This document shows, piece by piece, positions 1 through 8,425 of a DNA stretch of 37,154 nt (its first letter is position 1; each line of letters starts with the position of its first letter). Under the pieces are notes generated by a model that saw only the letters and a program-made list of their open reading frames with translations, searched no databases and had not been told where the DNA came from. Location of the stretch: the NCBI GenBank assembly GCA_049366695.1, contig JBMNCR010000011.1, positions 1 to 37,154 on the forward strand. The letters run 5' to 3'. Origin of the DNA: JBMNCR01 sp049366695. GTDB lineage: Bacteria > Bacillota > Clostridia > Eubacteriales > Alkalibacteraceae. A program made the position numbers and the translations under genes.

Positions 1-1
1 T

Positions 2-880
2 TATAATGAAAATATTAGAATAGAAATAACTAACTTAAATAAGTTAAATATTTATATTAATAAAAAAAAAATAAATAAAAAAGATTCACTTACTAAAAAA
101 ATTCATATTATACTTTTTAGTCCAGAAGATTTAAAATTAATAAAAGAAGGACCAGATAATCGTAGAAAATTTATTGATAACGAATTAGGTATCATTAAAC
201 CATTTTATGGTAAAATATTAAAAGATTATAATAAAGTTCTATATCAAAGAAATAATTTACTAAAATCATTAAAATTTAGAAAAACTACTAACAATTCTTT
301 AGAAATATGGAATGAACAATTAATAAATTTAGGTAAAAAAATTATTATATATAGAATAAATTTTTTACAAAAAATAAATAAAATTACTAATGTAATACAT
401 AATTCACTATCAAATAATCAAGAAAATTTAAAACTGTATTATATATCAAATATAATTAAGAGTAATGACGATTTAGAAAATATTGAAGAAACTTATAAAA
501 ATTTAATTGAAAAAAATGTTAAATATGACCTTGAAAAAGGTTATACTAGTATTGGACCACATCTTGACGATATAAAAGTAGTAATAAATAACTTTGATGC
601 AAAGATATATGGATCCCAAGGACAACAAAGAACTGCGGCTCTTTCTATGAAGCTTTCAGAAATTGAATTAATTAAATCTGAACTTAAAGAATATCCAATA
701 ATATTATTAGATGATGTTATGTCAGAATTAGATATAAATAGACAAAAAAAAGTAATAAAATATTTTGATAATATGCAAGTAGTCTTTACTTGCACTGAAC
801 TTAATTTTGAAAATTTTATTCAAAATTATGATAAAAAAATATATACTATACATCAAGGAAAAATAAAAAATATCAAGTAA
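2..880 (+). CDS. recF: DNA replication/repair protein RecF, 5'-truncated by window edge
   Basis: The open frame runs in from the left edge and stops at TAA 878-880, giving 293 codons. Full RecF is usually about 360-370 residues, so the N-terminal 70-80 residues with the Walker A loop lie outside the window. The C-terminal ABC/SMC-type ATPase parts are present: the signature SQGQQRTAALSMKLSEIE near 605-670 and the Walker B/D-loop ILLDDVMSELD near 703-735. RecF binds gapped DNA and loads RecA in recombinational repair. gyrB follows after 36 bases. Many Firmicutes have a small remB/yaaB gene between recF and gyrB, and none fits in this gap. Confidence 0.95.
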   Translation, partial: YNENIRIEITNLNKLNIYINKKKINKKDSLTKKIHIILFSPEDLKLIKEGPDNRRKFIDNELGIIKPFYGKILKDYNKVLYQRNNLLKSLKFRKTTNNSLEIWNEQLINLGKKIIIYRINFLQKINKITNVIHNSLSNNQENLKLYYISNIIKSNDDLENIEETYKNLIEKNVKYDLEKGYTSIGPHLDDIKVVINNFDAKIYGSQGQQRTAALSMKLSEIELIKSELKEYPIILLDDVMSELDINRQKKVIKYFDNMQVVFTCTELNFENFIQNYDKKIYTIHQGKIKNIK

Positions 881-916
881 TAATTATTTTTTTTTGTATA
901 GACAGGGGGACTTAAA

Positions 917-2821
917 ATGTCACAAGATAAATATGGTGCTGAACAGATACAAGTTTTAGAAGGTCTTGAAGCAGTAAGAAAAAGACCAGGAATGTATATA
1001 GGTAGTACAGGAAGCAAAGGACTTCATCATCTAGTTTATGAAATAGTTGATAATAGTATAGATGAAGCATTACAAGGATATTGTGATAAAATAGAAGTAA
1101 TAATTCATTCCGATGATTCAGTAACAGTAATTGATAATGGAAGAGGTATTCCTACAGGAATGCATCCTAAAATGAAGAAATCTGCTGTTGAAGTAGCATT
1201 GACAATGTTACATGCAGGAGGTAAATTTGGTGGTGGAGGTTATAAAGTATCTGGAGGACTGCATGGAGTTGGAGTTTCAGTTGTAAATGCTCTTTCAGAA
1301 AAACTTGTTATAGAAGTAAAACAAAATGGAAATATATTTACTCAAAGCTATGAAAGAGGAAAAGCTTTGGATAAATTAACTATAATTGGAAATACAAACA
1401 GAACAGGTACTAAAATAACATTTAAGCCAGATTACCAGATATTTGAAGAGTTAAATTATGAATTTGATATTTTAGAGCATAGATTAAGAGAATTAGCATT
1501 TTTAAATAAAGGTATTGCTATTACCTTAGAAGATAAAAGAGAAGAAAAGAGAAAAGAAAAATATTTATACGAAGGTGGAATCGTTTCATTTATTGAGTTT
1601 CTGAACAAAAACAAAAATCCGTTACATGAAAAAATTATTGGTTTTGAAAGTATGAAAGATAATAATATTGTAGAGATAGCTTTTCAATATACTGATAATT
1701 ATTCAGAAAATATTTACACATTTGCAAATAATATAAATACAAATGAGGGTGGAACTCATTTAAATGGATTTAAGTCTGCATTAACTCGAAGTATTAATAA
1801 TTATGCAAGAAAATACAACTATATAAAGAGTAGTGAAAAAAACTTATCTGGTGAAGATGTTAGAGAAGGTTTAACTGCTATAATAAGTATTAAATTAACA
1901 GATCCACAATTTGAAGGTCAAACAAAAACAAAATTAGGAAATACCGAAATAAAAGGGATAGTAGAAACTATAGCTAATGATAATATATCTGCATTTTTAG
2001 AAGAAAATCCAAATGAATCAAAAATTGTTATTGAAAAAGCATTAACTGCTGCAAGAGCTAGGCAAGCTGCAAAAAAAGCTAGAGAATTAACAAGAAGAAA
2101 AAGTATATTAGATATTACAGCATTACCCGGAAAGTTAGCTGATTGTAGAGAAAAAGATCCAGCATTATCTGAAATATATATAGTTGAGGGAGATTCCGCA
2201 GGTGGATCTGCCAAACAAGGAAGAGATCCAAAAACACAGGCGATTTTACCTTTAAGAGGTAAAATATTAAATGTTGAGAAAGCTAGACTAGATAGAATAC
2301 TAAATACTGATACAATAAGATCTATGATTACTGCATTTGGTACAGGAATTAGTGAAGAGTTTGAGATAAAAAGTGCAAGATATCATAAAATAATAATTAT
2401 GACTGATGCTGATGTAGATGGTGCGCATATCAGAACATTATTATTAACATTTTTCTATAGATTTATGAGAGGGTTAATTGAAGAGGGATATATTTATATT
2501 GCACAACCACCTTTATATAAAGTTCAAAAAGGAAAAAAAATAAATTATGCATATAGTGATAAAGAATTAGCCGAAAAACTTCAAGAAATAGGAAAAGATA
2601 ACAATGTAAACTTACAAAGATACAAAGGTTTAGGGGAAATGAATCCTGATCAACTTTGGGATACAACTATGAATCCAGAAACAAGAACACTTCTCCAAGT
2701 TACAATTGATGATGCTATAAATGCTGATGAAATATTTAGTATACTTATGGGAGATAAGGTTCAACCAAGAAAAGAATTCATTGAAAGAAACGCTAAGAAA
2801 GTTAAAAATCTTGATATATAG
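917..2821 (+). CDS. gyrB: DNA gyrase subunit B
   Basis: ATPase subunit of gyrase, which introduces negative supercoils as an A2B2 tetramer with GyrA. At 634 residues it is the short Gram-positive form. It shows the GHKL ATPase start (LEGLEAVRKRPGMYIGST), the ATP-lid glycine run (GGKFGGGGYKVSGGLHGVG), and the TOPRIM residues: E424 in EGDSAGGSAKQGRD and the acidic DADVDG motif. The C-terminal end GDKVQPRKEFIERNA is typical. An RBS, CAGGGGG, lies about 9 bases before ATG. The stop is 11 bases before gyrA, so the two genes are cotranscribed. Confidence 0.98.
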   Translation: MSQDKYGAEQIQVLEGLEAVRKRPGMYIGSTGSKGLHHLVYEIVDNSIDEALQGYCDKIEVIIHSDDSVTVIDNGRGIPTGMHPKMKKSAVEVALTMLHAGGKFGGGGYKVSGGLHGVGVSVVNALSEKLVIEVKQNGNIFTQSYERGKALDKLTIIGNTNRTGTKITFKPDYQIFEELNYEFDILEHRLRELAFLNKGIAITLEDKREEKRKEKYLYEGGIVSFIEFLNKNKNPLHEKIIGFESMKDNNIVEIAFQYTDNYSENIYTFANNINTNEGGTHLNGFKSALTRSINNYARKYNYIKSSEKNLSGEDVREGLTAIISIKLTDPQFEGQTKTKLGNTEIKGIVETIANDNISAFLEENPNESKIVIEKALTAARARQAAKKARELTRRKSILDITALPGKLADCREKDPALSEIYIVEGDSAGGSAKQGRDPKTQAILPLRGKILNVEKARLDRILNTDTIRSMITAFGTGISEEFEIKSARYHKIIIMTDADVDGAHIRTLLLTFFYRFMRGLIEEGYIYIAQPPLYKVQKGKKINYAYSDKELAEKLQEIGKDNNVNLQRYKGLGEMNPDQLWDTTMNPETRTLLQVTIDDAINADEIFSILMGDKVQPRKEFIERNAKKVKNLDI

Positions 2822-2832
2822 GGGTTGCTTAA

Positions 2833-5274
2833 ATGAGTATAGAAGAAAATAGTAATGTTTTACCGATAAATATAGAAGATGAAATGAAAAAATCATACAT
2901 TGATTATGCAATGAGCGTAATAGTTGGTAGAGCGCTTCCAGACGTAAGAGATGGATTAAAACCTGTTCATAGAAGAATTTTATTTGCAATGAGTGAACTA
3001 GGATTAACTCCAGAAAAACCATTTAGAAAGTGTGCAAGAATAGTCGGGGACGTTTTAGGTAAATATCATCCCCATGGAGATACTGCTGTATATGATGCTC
3101 TTGTAAGGATGGCACAAGATTTTTCAACAAGAAATTTATTGGTTAATGGACATGGTAATTTTGGTTCAATTGATGGTGATGGAGCTGCGGCAATGCGTTA
3201 TACTGAAGCAAAAATGGCTAAAATTTCTACTGAATTATTAAGAGATATCAATAAAAATACTGTAGATTTTATGCCAAACTTTGATGAAACATTAAAAGAA
3301 CCCGTTGTACTACCATCTAGATATCCCAATTTATTAGTTAATGGATCATCAGGAATTGCTGTAGGTATGGCTACTAATATACCACCGCATAACTTAGAAG
3401 AAGTTATAAATGCTACAATTTACTTAATAGATAATCCAGAATGTAGTATTTATGACATTATGAATTACATAAAAGGACCAGATTTTCCAACAGGAGGAAT
3501 AATACTAGGAAAAGAAGGAATTACTAGTGCATATACAAGTGGTAGAGGAAGAATTAAAGTTAGAGCTAAAACTAGTATTGAAGAAATAACAAGTTCAAGA
3601 CAGCGAATTATTGTTACAGAAATTCCTTATATGGTAAATAAATCAAAATTAATAGAAAAAATTGCAGAGTTAGTTAAAGATAAAAAAATTGAAGGAATAT
3701 CTGATTTAAGAGATGAATCAGATAGAAATGGAATACGTATAGCCATAGATTTGAAAAGGGATTTTAATGCAGAAATAATTCTTAATCAATTATATAAACA
3801 TACACAACTTCAAGATACATTTGGAGTAATATTATTAGCATTAGTCGATAATCAACCAAAAGTTTTAAATCTAAAAGAAATGCTAAGTTATTATATTAAA
3901 CATCAAAAAGAGATAATAATAAAGAGAACCCAATTTGATCTAAAAAAAGCAGAAGATAGAGCTCACATTTTAGAAGGTTTAAAAATAGCATTGGATAATA
4001 TTGATAGAGTAATTGAAATCATTAGAAGTTCTAAGAATGGTGAAATGGCAAAAAATTCTCTGATATTAGAATTTAGTTTATCTGATAAACAAGCTCAAGC
4101 TATTTTAGATATGAGATTGCAACGTCTTACTGGACTAGAAAGAGAAAAAATAGACATAGAATATAATGAGTTATTAGAAAAAATAGCTGAGTTAAAAAGA
4201 TTATTATCTCAAGATAGCTTAATTTTTCAAGTTATAAAAGATGAGTTAACAGAAATAAAGAATAAGTATAAAGATGAAAGAAGATCCAATTTTGAAATTG
4301 ATTATGATGATATTAGTTTAGAAGACTTAATTGAAGAAGAAGATGTAGTTATTACTATGACACATATAGGTTATATTAAACGTATATCTGCAGATACTTA
4401 TACAGCTCAAAAAAGAGGTGGTAAAGGTATAAGTGCATTGAGTACCAGAGATAACGATTTTGTAAGTCATTTATTCACAACAACCACTCATCATTTCCTT
4501 TTATTTTTTACTAATAAAGGAAAAGTATATAGATTAAAAGCATATGAGATTCCTGAGGCATCGAGAACTGCTAGAGGAACAGCGATAGTAAATATACTTC
4601 AGTTAGAAAATGACGAGAAAGTTACTACTATAATTCCAATTAAAGAATTTACAGATAACAATTATTTAATAATGGCTACAAAAGAAGGTATTATTAAGAA
4701 GACAAGCTTATCTGAATATGACTCATCTAGAAAAAATGGTCTTATAGCAATAAACTTAAAAGAAGATGATGAGCTCATTTCTGTAGAAATGACTGATGGT
4801 AATAGTAAGATAATTATGGGAACAAAAAAAGGTTATGCTATTAGATTTGCTGAATCTGACGTAAGATATGTAGGAAGGACGGCAATGGGTGTTAGAGGTA
4901 TACATTTAAGAGAAGATGACGAAGTAATTGGTATGAGTTTGGCTGATGATGATGTATACATATTGTCAGTTAGTGAAAATGGATTTGGAAAAATTACGGA
5001 AATAGATGAATATAGATTGCAAAATAGAGGCGGTAAAGGGATTCAAACATACAAGATAACAGATAAAACTGGAGATTTATGCGGTATAACTGTATGTAGT
5101 AAAGAAGAAGAAATTATGATGATAAATAACCAAGGAATAGTAATTAGATTAGAAGTAAGTGGAATATCAGTAATGGGAAGAAGTACTTTGGGAGTTAAAT
5201 TGATGAAACTTAATAAAAATGAAAAGATAGTAACTGTTGCTAAAATAATTAAAGAAGAAGACGATTTAGAATAA
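2833..5274 (+). CDS. gyrA: DNA gyrase subunit A
   Basis: DNA breakage-reunion subunit of gyrase, 813 residues. The active-site tyrosine is Y123 in AAMRYTE. The quinolone-resistance region GKYHPHGDTAVYDA has T84 and D88 at the positions equivalent to E. coli S83 and D87; Thr here is common in wild-type clostridia and does not by itself indicate resistance. The GyrA box appears as QKRGGKG (526-532), which separates gyrase from topoisomerase IV ParC. A related RGGKG stretch lies further on in the C-terminal beta-pinwheel. The gene ends just before a strong bidirectional terminator. Confidence 0.98.
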   Translation: MSIEENSNVLPINIEDEMKKSYIDYAMSVIVGRALPDVRDGLKPVHRRILFAMSELGLTPEKPFRKCARIVGDVLGKYHPHGDTAVYDALVRMAQDFSTRNLLVNGHGNFGSIDGDGAAAMRYTEAKMAKISTELLRDINKNTVDFMPNFDETLKEPVVLPSRYPNLLVNGSSGIAVGMATNIPPHNLEEVINATIYLIDNPECSIYDIMNYIKGPDFPTGGIILGKEGITSAYTSGRGRIKVRAKTSIEEITSSRQRIIVTEIPYMVNKSKLIEKIAELVKDKKIEGISDLRDESDRNGIRIAIDLKRDFNAEIILNQLYKHTQLQDTFGVILLALVDNQPKVLNLKEMLSYYIKHQKEIIIKRTQFDLKKAEDRAHILEGLKIALDNIDRVIEIIRSSKNGEMAKNSLILEFSLSDKQAQAILDMRLQRLTGLEREKIDIEYNELLEKIAELKRLLSQDSLIFQVIKDELTEIKNKYKDERRSNFEIDYDDISLEDLIEEEDVVITMTHIGYIKRISADTYTAQKRGGKGISALSTRDNDFVSHLFTTTTHHFLLFFTNKGKVYRLKAYEIPEASRTARGTAIVNILQLENDEKVTTIIPIKEFTDNNYLIMATKEGIIKKTSLSEYDSSRKNGLIAINLKEDDELISVEMTDGNSKIIMGTKKGYAIRFAESDVRYVGRTAMGVRGIHLREDDEVIGMSLADDDVYILSVSENGFGKITEIDEYRLQNRGGKGIQTYKITDKTGDLCGITVCSKEEEIMMINNQGIVIRLEVSGISVMGRSTLGVKLMKLNKNEKIVTVAKIIKEEDDLE

Positions 5275-5312
5275 TAATATTTAAATATTATTATTAAACT
5301 TATTATATTTTA

Positions 5313-5353
5313 ACTAAAAAAAAAAACTAGATTAATCTAGTTTTTTTTTTAGT
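5313..5353. terminator. Bidirectional terminator between gyrA and the cupin gene
   Basis: A run of 11 A, the perfect palindrome CTAGATTAATCTAG (5327-5340), then 10 T. It can terminate both converging transcripts. The cupin stop codon (5349-5351) lies inside the T-run. Confidence 0.92.
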
Positions 5354-5822
5354 CAAAGTATTTATCAGGAATTTGAATGTATTCTGCAATCTTTGGATTC
5401 TTTTTTAGCTCGTTTATTTCTTCAATTGTTAATAATTTAAATTTATCTCTCTCTGCATCAACTGTACAGAAAAAACCAAATGGTTCTTCACCAACATTAA
5501 TTAATTGATGATATGCGTTTTTAGGGATTACTACCATATCCATAGGTTTCACATCAAATATTTCATTATTTACTATTACTTTTCCTTTTCCTCTTAATAC
5601 TACTACAACATGCACGTGCTCATGTTTTTCAAGTGTAGAAAATCCGTCTGGGGCACATTCAAAATATCTTAAATGAAAATTAGTATCTAAACCATTTTCA
5701 ACTAAATTTTGTCTAGTAGTTTCATTAAAAGTAATTGGTCCATCACCAGGAGGCTTATAGTCGATTAAATTGACATTATCCCATGTAAAATTGTTAAATT
5801 TAAAGAAAATATTATTACTCAC
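5349..5822 (-). CDS. Single-domain cupin protein
   Basis: 157 residues. One cupin_2 barrel occupies roughly residues 60-125, with cupin motif 1 (EKHEHVHVVVVLRGKG, His metal ligands) and motif 2 (PKNAYHQLINVGEEPFGF). Small cupins bind a divalent metal or a small ligand; no substrate can be deduced. The start is GTG at 5822, with AAAGG about 12 bases upstream, which is rather far. The gene is divergent from the PTS operon across a palindrome-rich region. A sugar-phosphate isomerase or sensor role linked to that operon is possible but not shown. Confidence 0.8.
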   Translation of the reverse strand: MSNNIFFKFNNFTWDNVNLIDYKPPGDGPITFNETTRQNLVENGLDTNFHLRYFECAPDGFSTLEKHEHVHVVVVLRGKGKVIVNNEIFDVKPMDMVVIPKNAYHQLINVGEEPFGFFCTVDAERDKFKLLTIEEINELKKNPKIAEYIQIPDKYFD

Positions 5823-5884
5823 CAGTATCTACAACCTTTCAAGAATAATTCTTATTATATTTTTTATTATCTGTTATATAAAAT

Positions 5885-5913
5885 AAACTATAACAGATTT
5901 AAAGATAGGTCAA
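5885..5913 (-). promoter_or_regulatory. Candidate promoter of the cupin gene
   Basis: On the minus strand TTGACC (5908-5913) is followed after 17 bases by TAGTTT (5885-5890), or after 15 bases by TATAGT (5887-5892). It lies between the cupin start and the first palindrome. Confidence 0.4.
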
Positions 5914-5929
5914 TAGTTTTTAGTTAAAT

Positions 5930-6007
5930 ACTATTACATATGTAATAGTTATGAGAATATTCTCATAAAACTCTTTTATAAATTATAAAAATGATTTATA
6001 ATTTATA
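5930..6007. repeat. Three consecutive palindromes in the cupin/PTS divergent region
   Basis: 5930-5949 is a perfect 20-base palindrome centred on ACATATGT. 5949-5968 is a second perfect 20-base palindrome centred on GAGAATATTCTC. 5977-6007 is an inverted repeat with 13-base perfect arms and a 5-base loop (AATGA). None is followed by a clear T-run, so operators for regulatory proteins are more likely than terminators. The rest of 5823-6170 is AT-rich and contains no gene. Confidence 0.7.
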
Positions 6008-6084
6008 TATAAAATAAATTAATATAAAATAATTTGGGATAATAAATTTTATAAAAATAGATTATGTGTAAACTTGACATTAAT

Positions 6085-6098
6085 TGTACATTTGTTCA
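6085..6098. promoter_or_regulatory. Possible SorC-type operator upstream of the PTS promoter
   Basis: TGTACATTTGTTCA is an imperfect palindrome (TGWACA-WT-TGTWCA) ending 8 bases before the proposed -35. SorC/DeoR-like sugar regulators often bind half-sites of the TGAACA type, and such a regulator is encoded at the end of this locus. The link is inferred. Confidence 0.35.
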
Positions 6099-6106
6099 CT
6101 TATTAA

Positions 6107-6135
6107 TTGATTTTATGAATAATTAATGTTAGAAT
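6107..6135 (+). promoter_or_regulatory. Promoter of the polyol PTS operon
   Basis: TTGATT (6107-6112), a 17-base spacer, then TAGAAT (6130-6135) with an extended TGT just before it. Transcription would start about 25-30 bases before the gatA-like start codon. An upstream TTGACA at 6074-6079 lacks a well-spaced -10. Confidence 0.6.
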
Positions 6136-6170
6136 TATGTTGAAATTTGAAGGGTGAAAGGAAGATAATA

Positions 6171-6656
6171 ATGGGAGATTTAGGTTTAAAATTTTCAAAA
6201 GACTTAGTATTAGTTGGAGTAGAAGCAAGTACAGATGTAGATGCAATTGAAAAAGTTGCAAGTAATTTACTAGAACAAGGACTTGTAAAAGAGAGTTATA
6301 TTAATGCTATTAAAGAAAGAGAAAAAGTATTCGCTACTGGATTACCAACAGAAGGTTATGGGGTAGCAGTACCACATACTGATGTTGAACATGTAAATGA
6401 ACAATCTATATGCATTGCTACACTAAAAAAACCTGTTTCATTTAAAGTTATGGGAAGTATTGATGAAACAGTAGATGTAAGTGTAATGTTCATGCTTGCT
6501 TTAAAAGAACCACACTCACAACTAGCTATGTTACAAGCAGTTATAGGTATAGTTCAAAAACCTGAAATATTGGAAAAAATAAGCAATGAAAAAGATCCAG
6601 AAGTTATTTACAATATAGTTTTAGATGAATTGAATAATATGGACGATGAGGAATAA
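6171..6656 (+). CDS. gatA: PTS EIIA, galactitol/fructose (EIIA_2) family
   Basis: Cytoplasmic EIIA that passes phosphate from HPr to EIIB. The phosphorylated histidine should be H69 in GVAVPHTDVEHV, the EIIA_2 active-site motif. Start chosen at ATG 6171 because GAAAGGAAG lies 6 bases upstream; the frame stays open to a TTG at 6147 without a good RBS. 161 residues is normal for the family. It heads the operon, while its partner EIIB and EIIC genes lie about 6 kb downstream. Sequence type suggests a sugar alcohol but does not fix the substrate. Confidence 0.88.
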   Translation: MGDLGLKFSKDLVLVGVEASTDVDAIEKVASNLLEQGLVKESYINAIKEREKVFATGLPTEGYGVAVPHTDVEHVNEQSICIATLKKPVSFKVMGSIDETVDVSVMFMLALKEPHSQLAMLQAVIGIVQKPEILEKISNEKDPEVIYNIVLDELNNMDDEE

Positions 6657-6685
6657 GTATTATTTTAAATTTGGAGGTTAAATAA

Positions 6686-7120
6686 ATGGCTAATAGTGGT
6701 TTTTTCTATACCATATGGAAAGATTTAACGTTTGGAAAATATCTACAATTTCTATTTAATTTTGTATCTGAAAATGCCAGTACATTAGGTTTTGTTTTAT
6801 TTCTTTATGTTATAGTAGTGTTTATTGGTAGGTATGGTGGATTAAAGTATATACCTGATACATTTGAAAATTATGTTATTTTAAAATCAAAAGAAATTGT
6901 AGAGAGTAACGCTAATATTGAACCAGATAAATTAATTGAATTAGTATATAAAGGTTGGGCTGAAGAAATTGGTAAGTTTCCATCATACATCTATATTAAA
7001 TCTAAAAGGGATTATTGGATAGAAAAACCTACATTGGAATTAATAGAAGAAAGAATAGATATTAACAAAGAAAAAGTAAGTGAAATCTTAGTTAATAATG
7101 GAGTGATTAAAACTGATTAA
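6686..7120 (+). CDS. One-TM protein of unknown function in the PTS operon
   Basis: 144 residues, family not recognised. Residues about 32-50 form one hydrophobic membrane segment (GFVLFLYVIVVFIGRYGG) after an aromatic N-terminus. The remainder is a charged soluble domain with the aromatic, basic stretch YIYIKSKRDYWIEKP and a helical C-terminus. AATTTGGAGG lies 6 bases before ATG. Lying 29 bases after the EIIA gene and overlapping the SIS gene, it must be cotranscribed with transport and metabolism genes. It could be a membrane anchor or regulator for the PTS, which is inference. Confidence 0.7.
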   Translation: MANSGFFYTIWKDLTFGKYLQFLFNFVSENASTLGFVLFLYVIVVFIGRYGGLKYIPDTFENYVILKSKEIVESNANIEPDKLIELVYKGWAEEIGKFPSYIYIKSKRDYWIEKPTLELIEERIDINKEKVSEILVNNGVIKTD

Positions 7121-7733
7121 ATTTAATGTAGATGAAATAGTTGAAAAAGGAAAAAAAGTTATAGATATAGAAATTGAATCATTAGAGAATATAAAAGGAA
7201 GTTTAAATGACTCATTTGGAAAAGCTGTAAATCTTATTAATCAATGTAAGGGAAAAGTAATTATTACTGGTACTGGTAAATCAGGTTTAATTGGAAGAAA
7301 AATTTCAGCTACTATGAGTTGTTGTGATATTCCTTCTTTTTTTCTTAATGCCTATGAATGTGAAAACGGTGATTTAGGTGTAGTAAGGGAGAATGATTTA
7401 ATAATTGTGATATCTAATAGTGGAGAAACAGGAATTCTTAAAAATTTAGTTATTCCTTCATGTAAGTCATTAGGTTGTAAAATTTTACTACTTACAGGGA
7501 AAATAGGATCCAGTATCGCAAAATTGAGCGATGAAGTTATTTATATAGGAGTTAAAAGAGAGGCTTGCCCTCTTGGAATAAATGCTTCTGCTAGTACAAC
7601 AACTACTTTGGCCATAGGGGACGCTTTAGCGTTAACTGCAATGGAATTAAAAGGAACTACAAAAGAAAAAACTTTTTTTCTTCATCAAGGTGGAGCTTGG
7701 GGTAAAACACTTAAAGAAGAATTAAAAAAATAA
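7113..7733 (+). CDS. KpsF/GutQ-like SIS-domain sugar-phosphate isomerase with altered active site
   Basis: SIS domain without CBS domains, 206 residues. The family motifs ITGTGKSGLIGRKI, ISNSGET, REACPLGINASASTTTTLAIGDALA and HQGGAWGKTL match D-arabinose-5-phosphate isomerases. Compared with E. coli KdsD from memory, K59 (here K56) and H193 (H191) are kept, H88 is Asn (N85) and E111 is Ile (I108), so the substrate or mechanism may differ. No ATG, GTG or TTG lies in frame before the internal Met at 7314, which would delete the phosphate-binding motif. The likely start is CTG 7113, 9 bases after GGAG (7100-7103); ATT 7116 is the alternative. It overlaps the previous gene by 8 bases. Confidence 0.85.
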   Translation: MIKFNVDEIVEKGKKVIDIEIESLENIKGSLNDSFGKAVNLINQCKGKVIITGTGKSGLIGRKISATMSCCDIPSFFLNAYECENGDLGVVRENDLIIVISNSGETGILKNLVIPSCKSLGCKILLLTGKIGSSIAKLSDEVIYIGVKREACPLGINASASTTTTLAIGDALALTAMELKGTTKEKTFFLHQGGAWGKTLKEELKK

Positions 7734-7748
7734 ATACGGAGGTGTCTT

Positions 7749-8396
7749 ATGACTATAAAAATAGCTCCCTCATTATTTGGAGCCGATTTAGGAAATTTAG
7801 AAAATCAAATTAAAGCTGTTGAAGAATGTAATGTTGAAATGCTTCATATCGATGTTATGGATGGAAATTTTGTTCCTAATATTGCATTTGGTCCAGATCA
7901 AGTAAAAATGTTGAGAGGAAAAACAGATTTGTTTTTCGATGTTCATATGATGGTAATGGAACCAGATAGATTTATTCCGCGATTTGTTGAAGCAGGTGCA
8001 GATATAATAACTGTGCATCAAGAAGCTACAACACATCTTCATAGGAGCTTAAAATTAATAAAATCATTTGGTATAAAATCTGGAGTGGTTTTGTGTCCTG
8101 CCACACCAATAGAAACATTGGAATATGTGTTAGATGAAGTTGATATGGTACTTTTGATGACAGTAAATCCAGGTTATGGTGGTCAAAAATTTATTAAGAA
8201 GAGTATAGAAAAAATTGGAAAATTATCAAATATGGTAAAAGGATATGATATAGATATTCAAATTGATGGAGGAATTAATTTAGAAACTGCGCCTAAAGTG
8301 GTTGAAGCAGGTGCTAATGTATTAGTTGCAGGTTCATTTACTTTTAAAGGGGATATAAAGAAAAATATAAAAGATTTAAGGGATTGTGTGAAATAG
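7749..8396 (+). CDS. rpe: Ribulose-phosphate 3-epimerase family protein
   Basis: TIM-barrel epimerase of 215 residues that interconverts D-ribulose-5-phosphate and D-xylulose-5-phosphate in typical members. Metal ligands and catalytic Asp are in place: H33 and D35 in HIDVMDGNFVPN, H66 in FFDVHMMV, and the C-terminal Asp in IQIDGGI. The phosphate-loop motif MTVNPGYGGQKF is present. The usual SLLSADF start motif reads SLFGADL, a small divergence. The RBS GGAGG lies 7 bases before ATG. It could act on allulose-6-phosphate instead; a second paralogue lies 1.5 kb downstream. Confidence 0.87.
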   Translation: MTIKIAPSLFGADLGNLENQIKAVEECNVEMLHIDVMDGNFVPNIAFGPDQVKMLRGKTDLFFDVHMMVMEPDRFIPRFVEAGADIITVHQEATTHLHRSLKLIKSFGIKSGVVLCPATPIETLEYVLDEVDMVLLMTVNPGYGGQKFIKKSIEKIGKLSNMVKGYDIDIQIDGGINLETAPKVVEAGANVLVAGSFTFKGDIKKNIKDLRDCVK

Positions 8397-8425
8397 TAGT
8401 TTAAGTAACGAATGGAGGGCAAAAA

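Noticed and set aside
1918..2214. Minus-strand open frame inside gyrB
   Set aside because: It is a shadow of the conserved TOPRIM-coding region and has no RBS or recognisable product.
3085..3100. Quinolone resistance substitution in GyrA
   Set aside because: Thr at the E. coli S83 position is wild type in many clostridia, so it is not evidence of acquired resistance.
5949..5968. Fur/PerR box
   Set aside because: The symmetric GAGAATATTCTC core lacks the central spacer base of a 7-1-7 Fur box, and the neighbouring genes are not iron or peroxide genes.
6074..6079. TTGACA as the -35 of the PTS operon
   Set aside because: No acceptable -10 is present 15-19 bases downstream; the TTGATT-17-TAGAAT promoter nearby is better.
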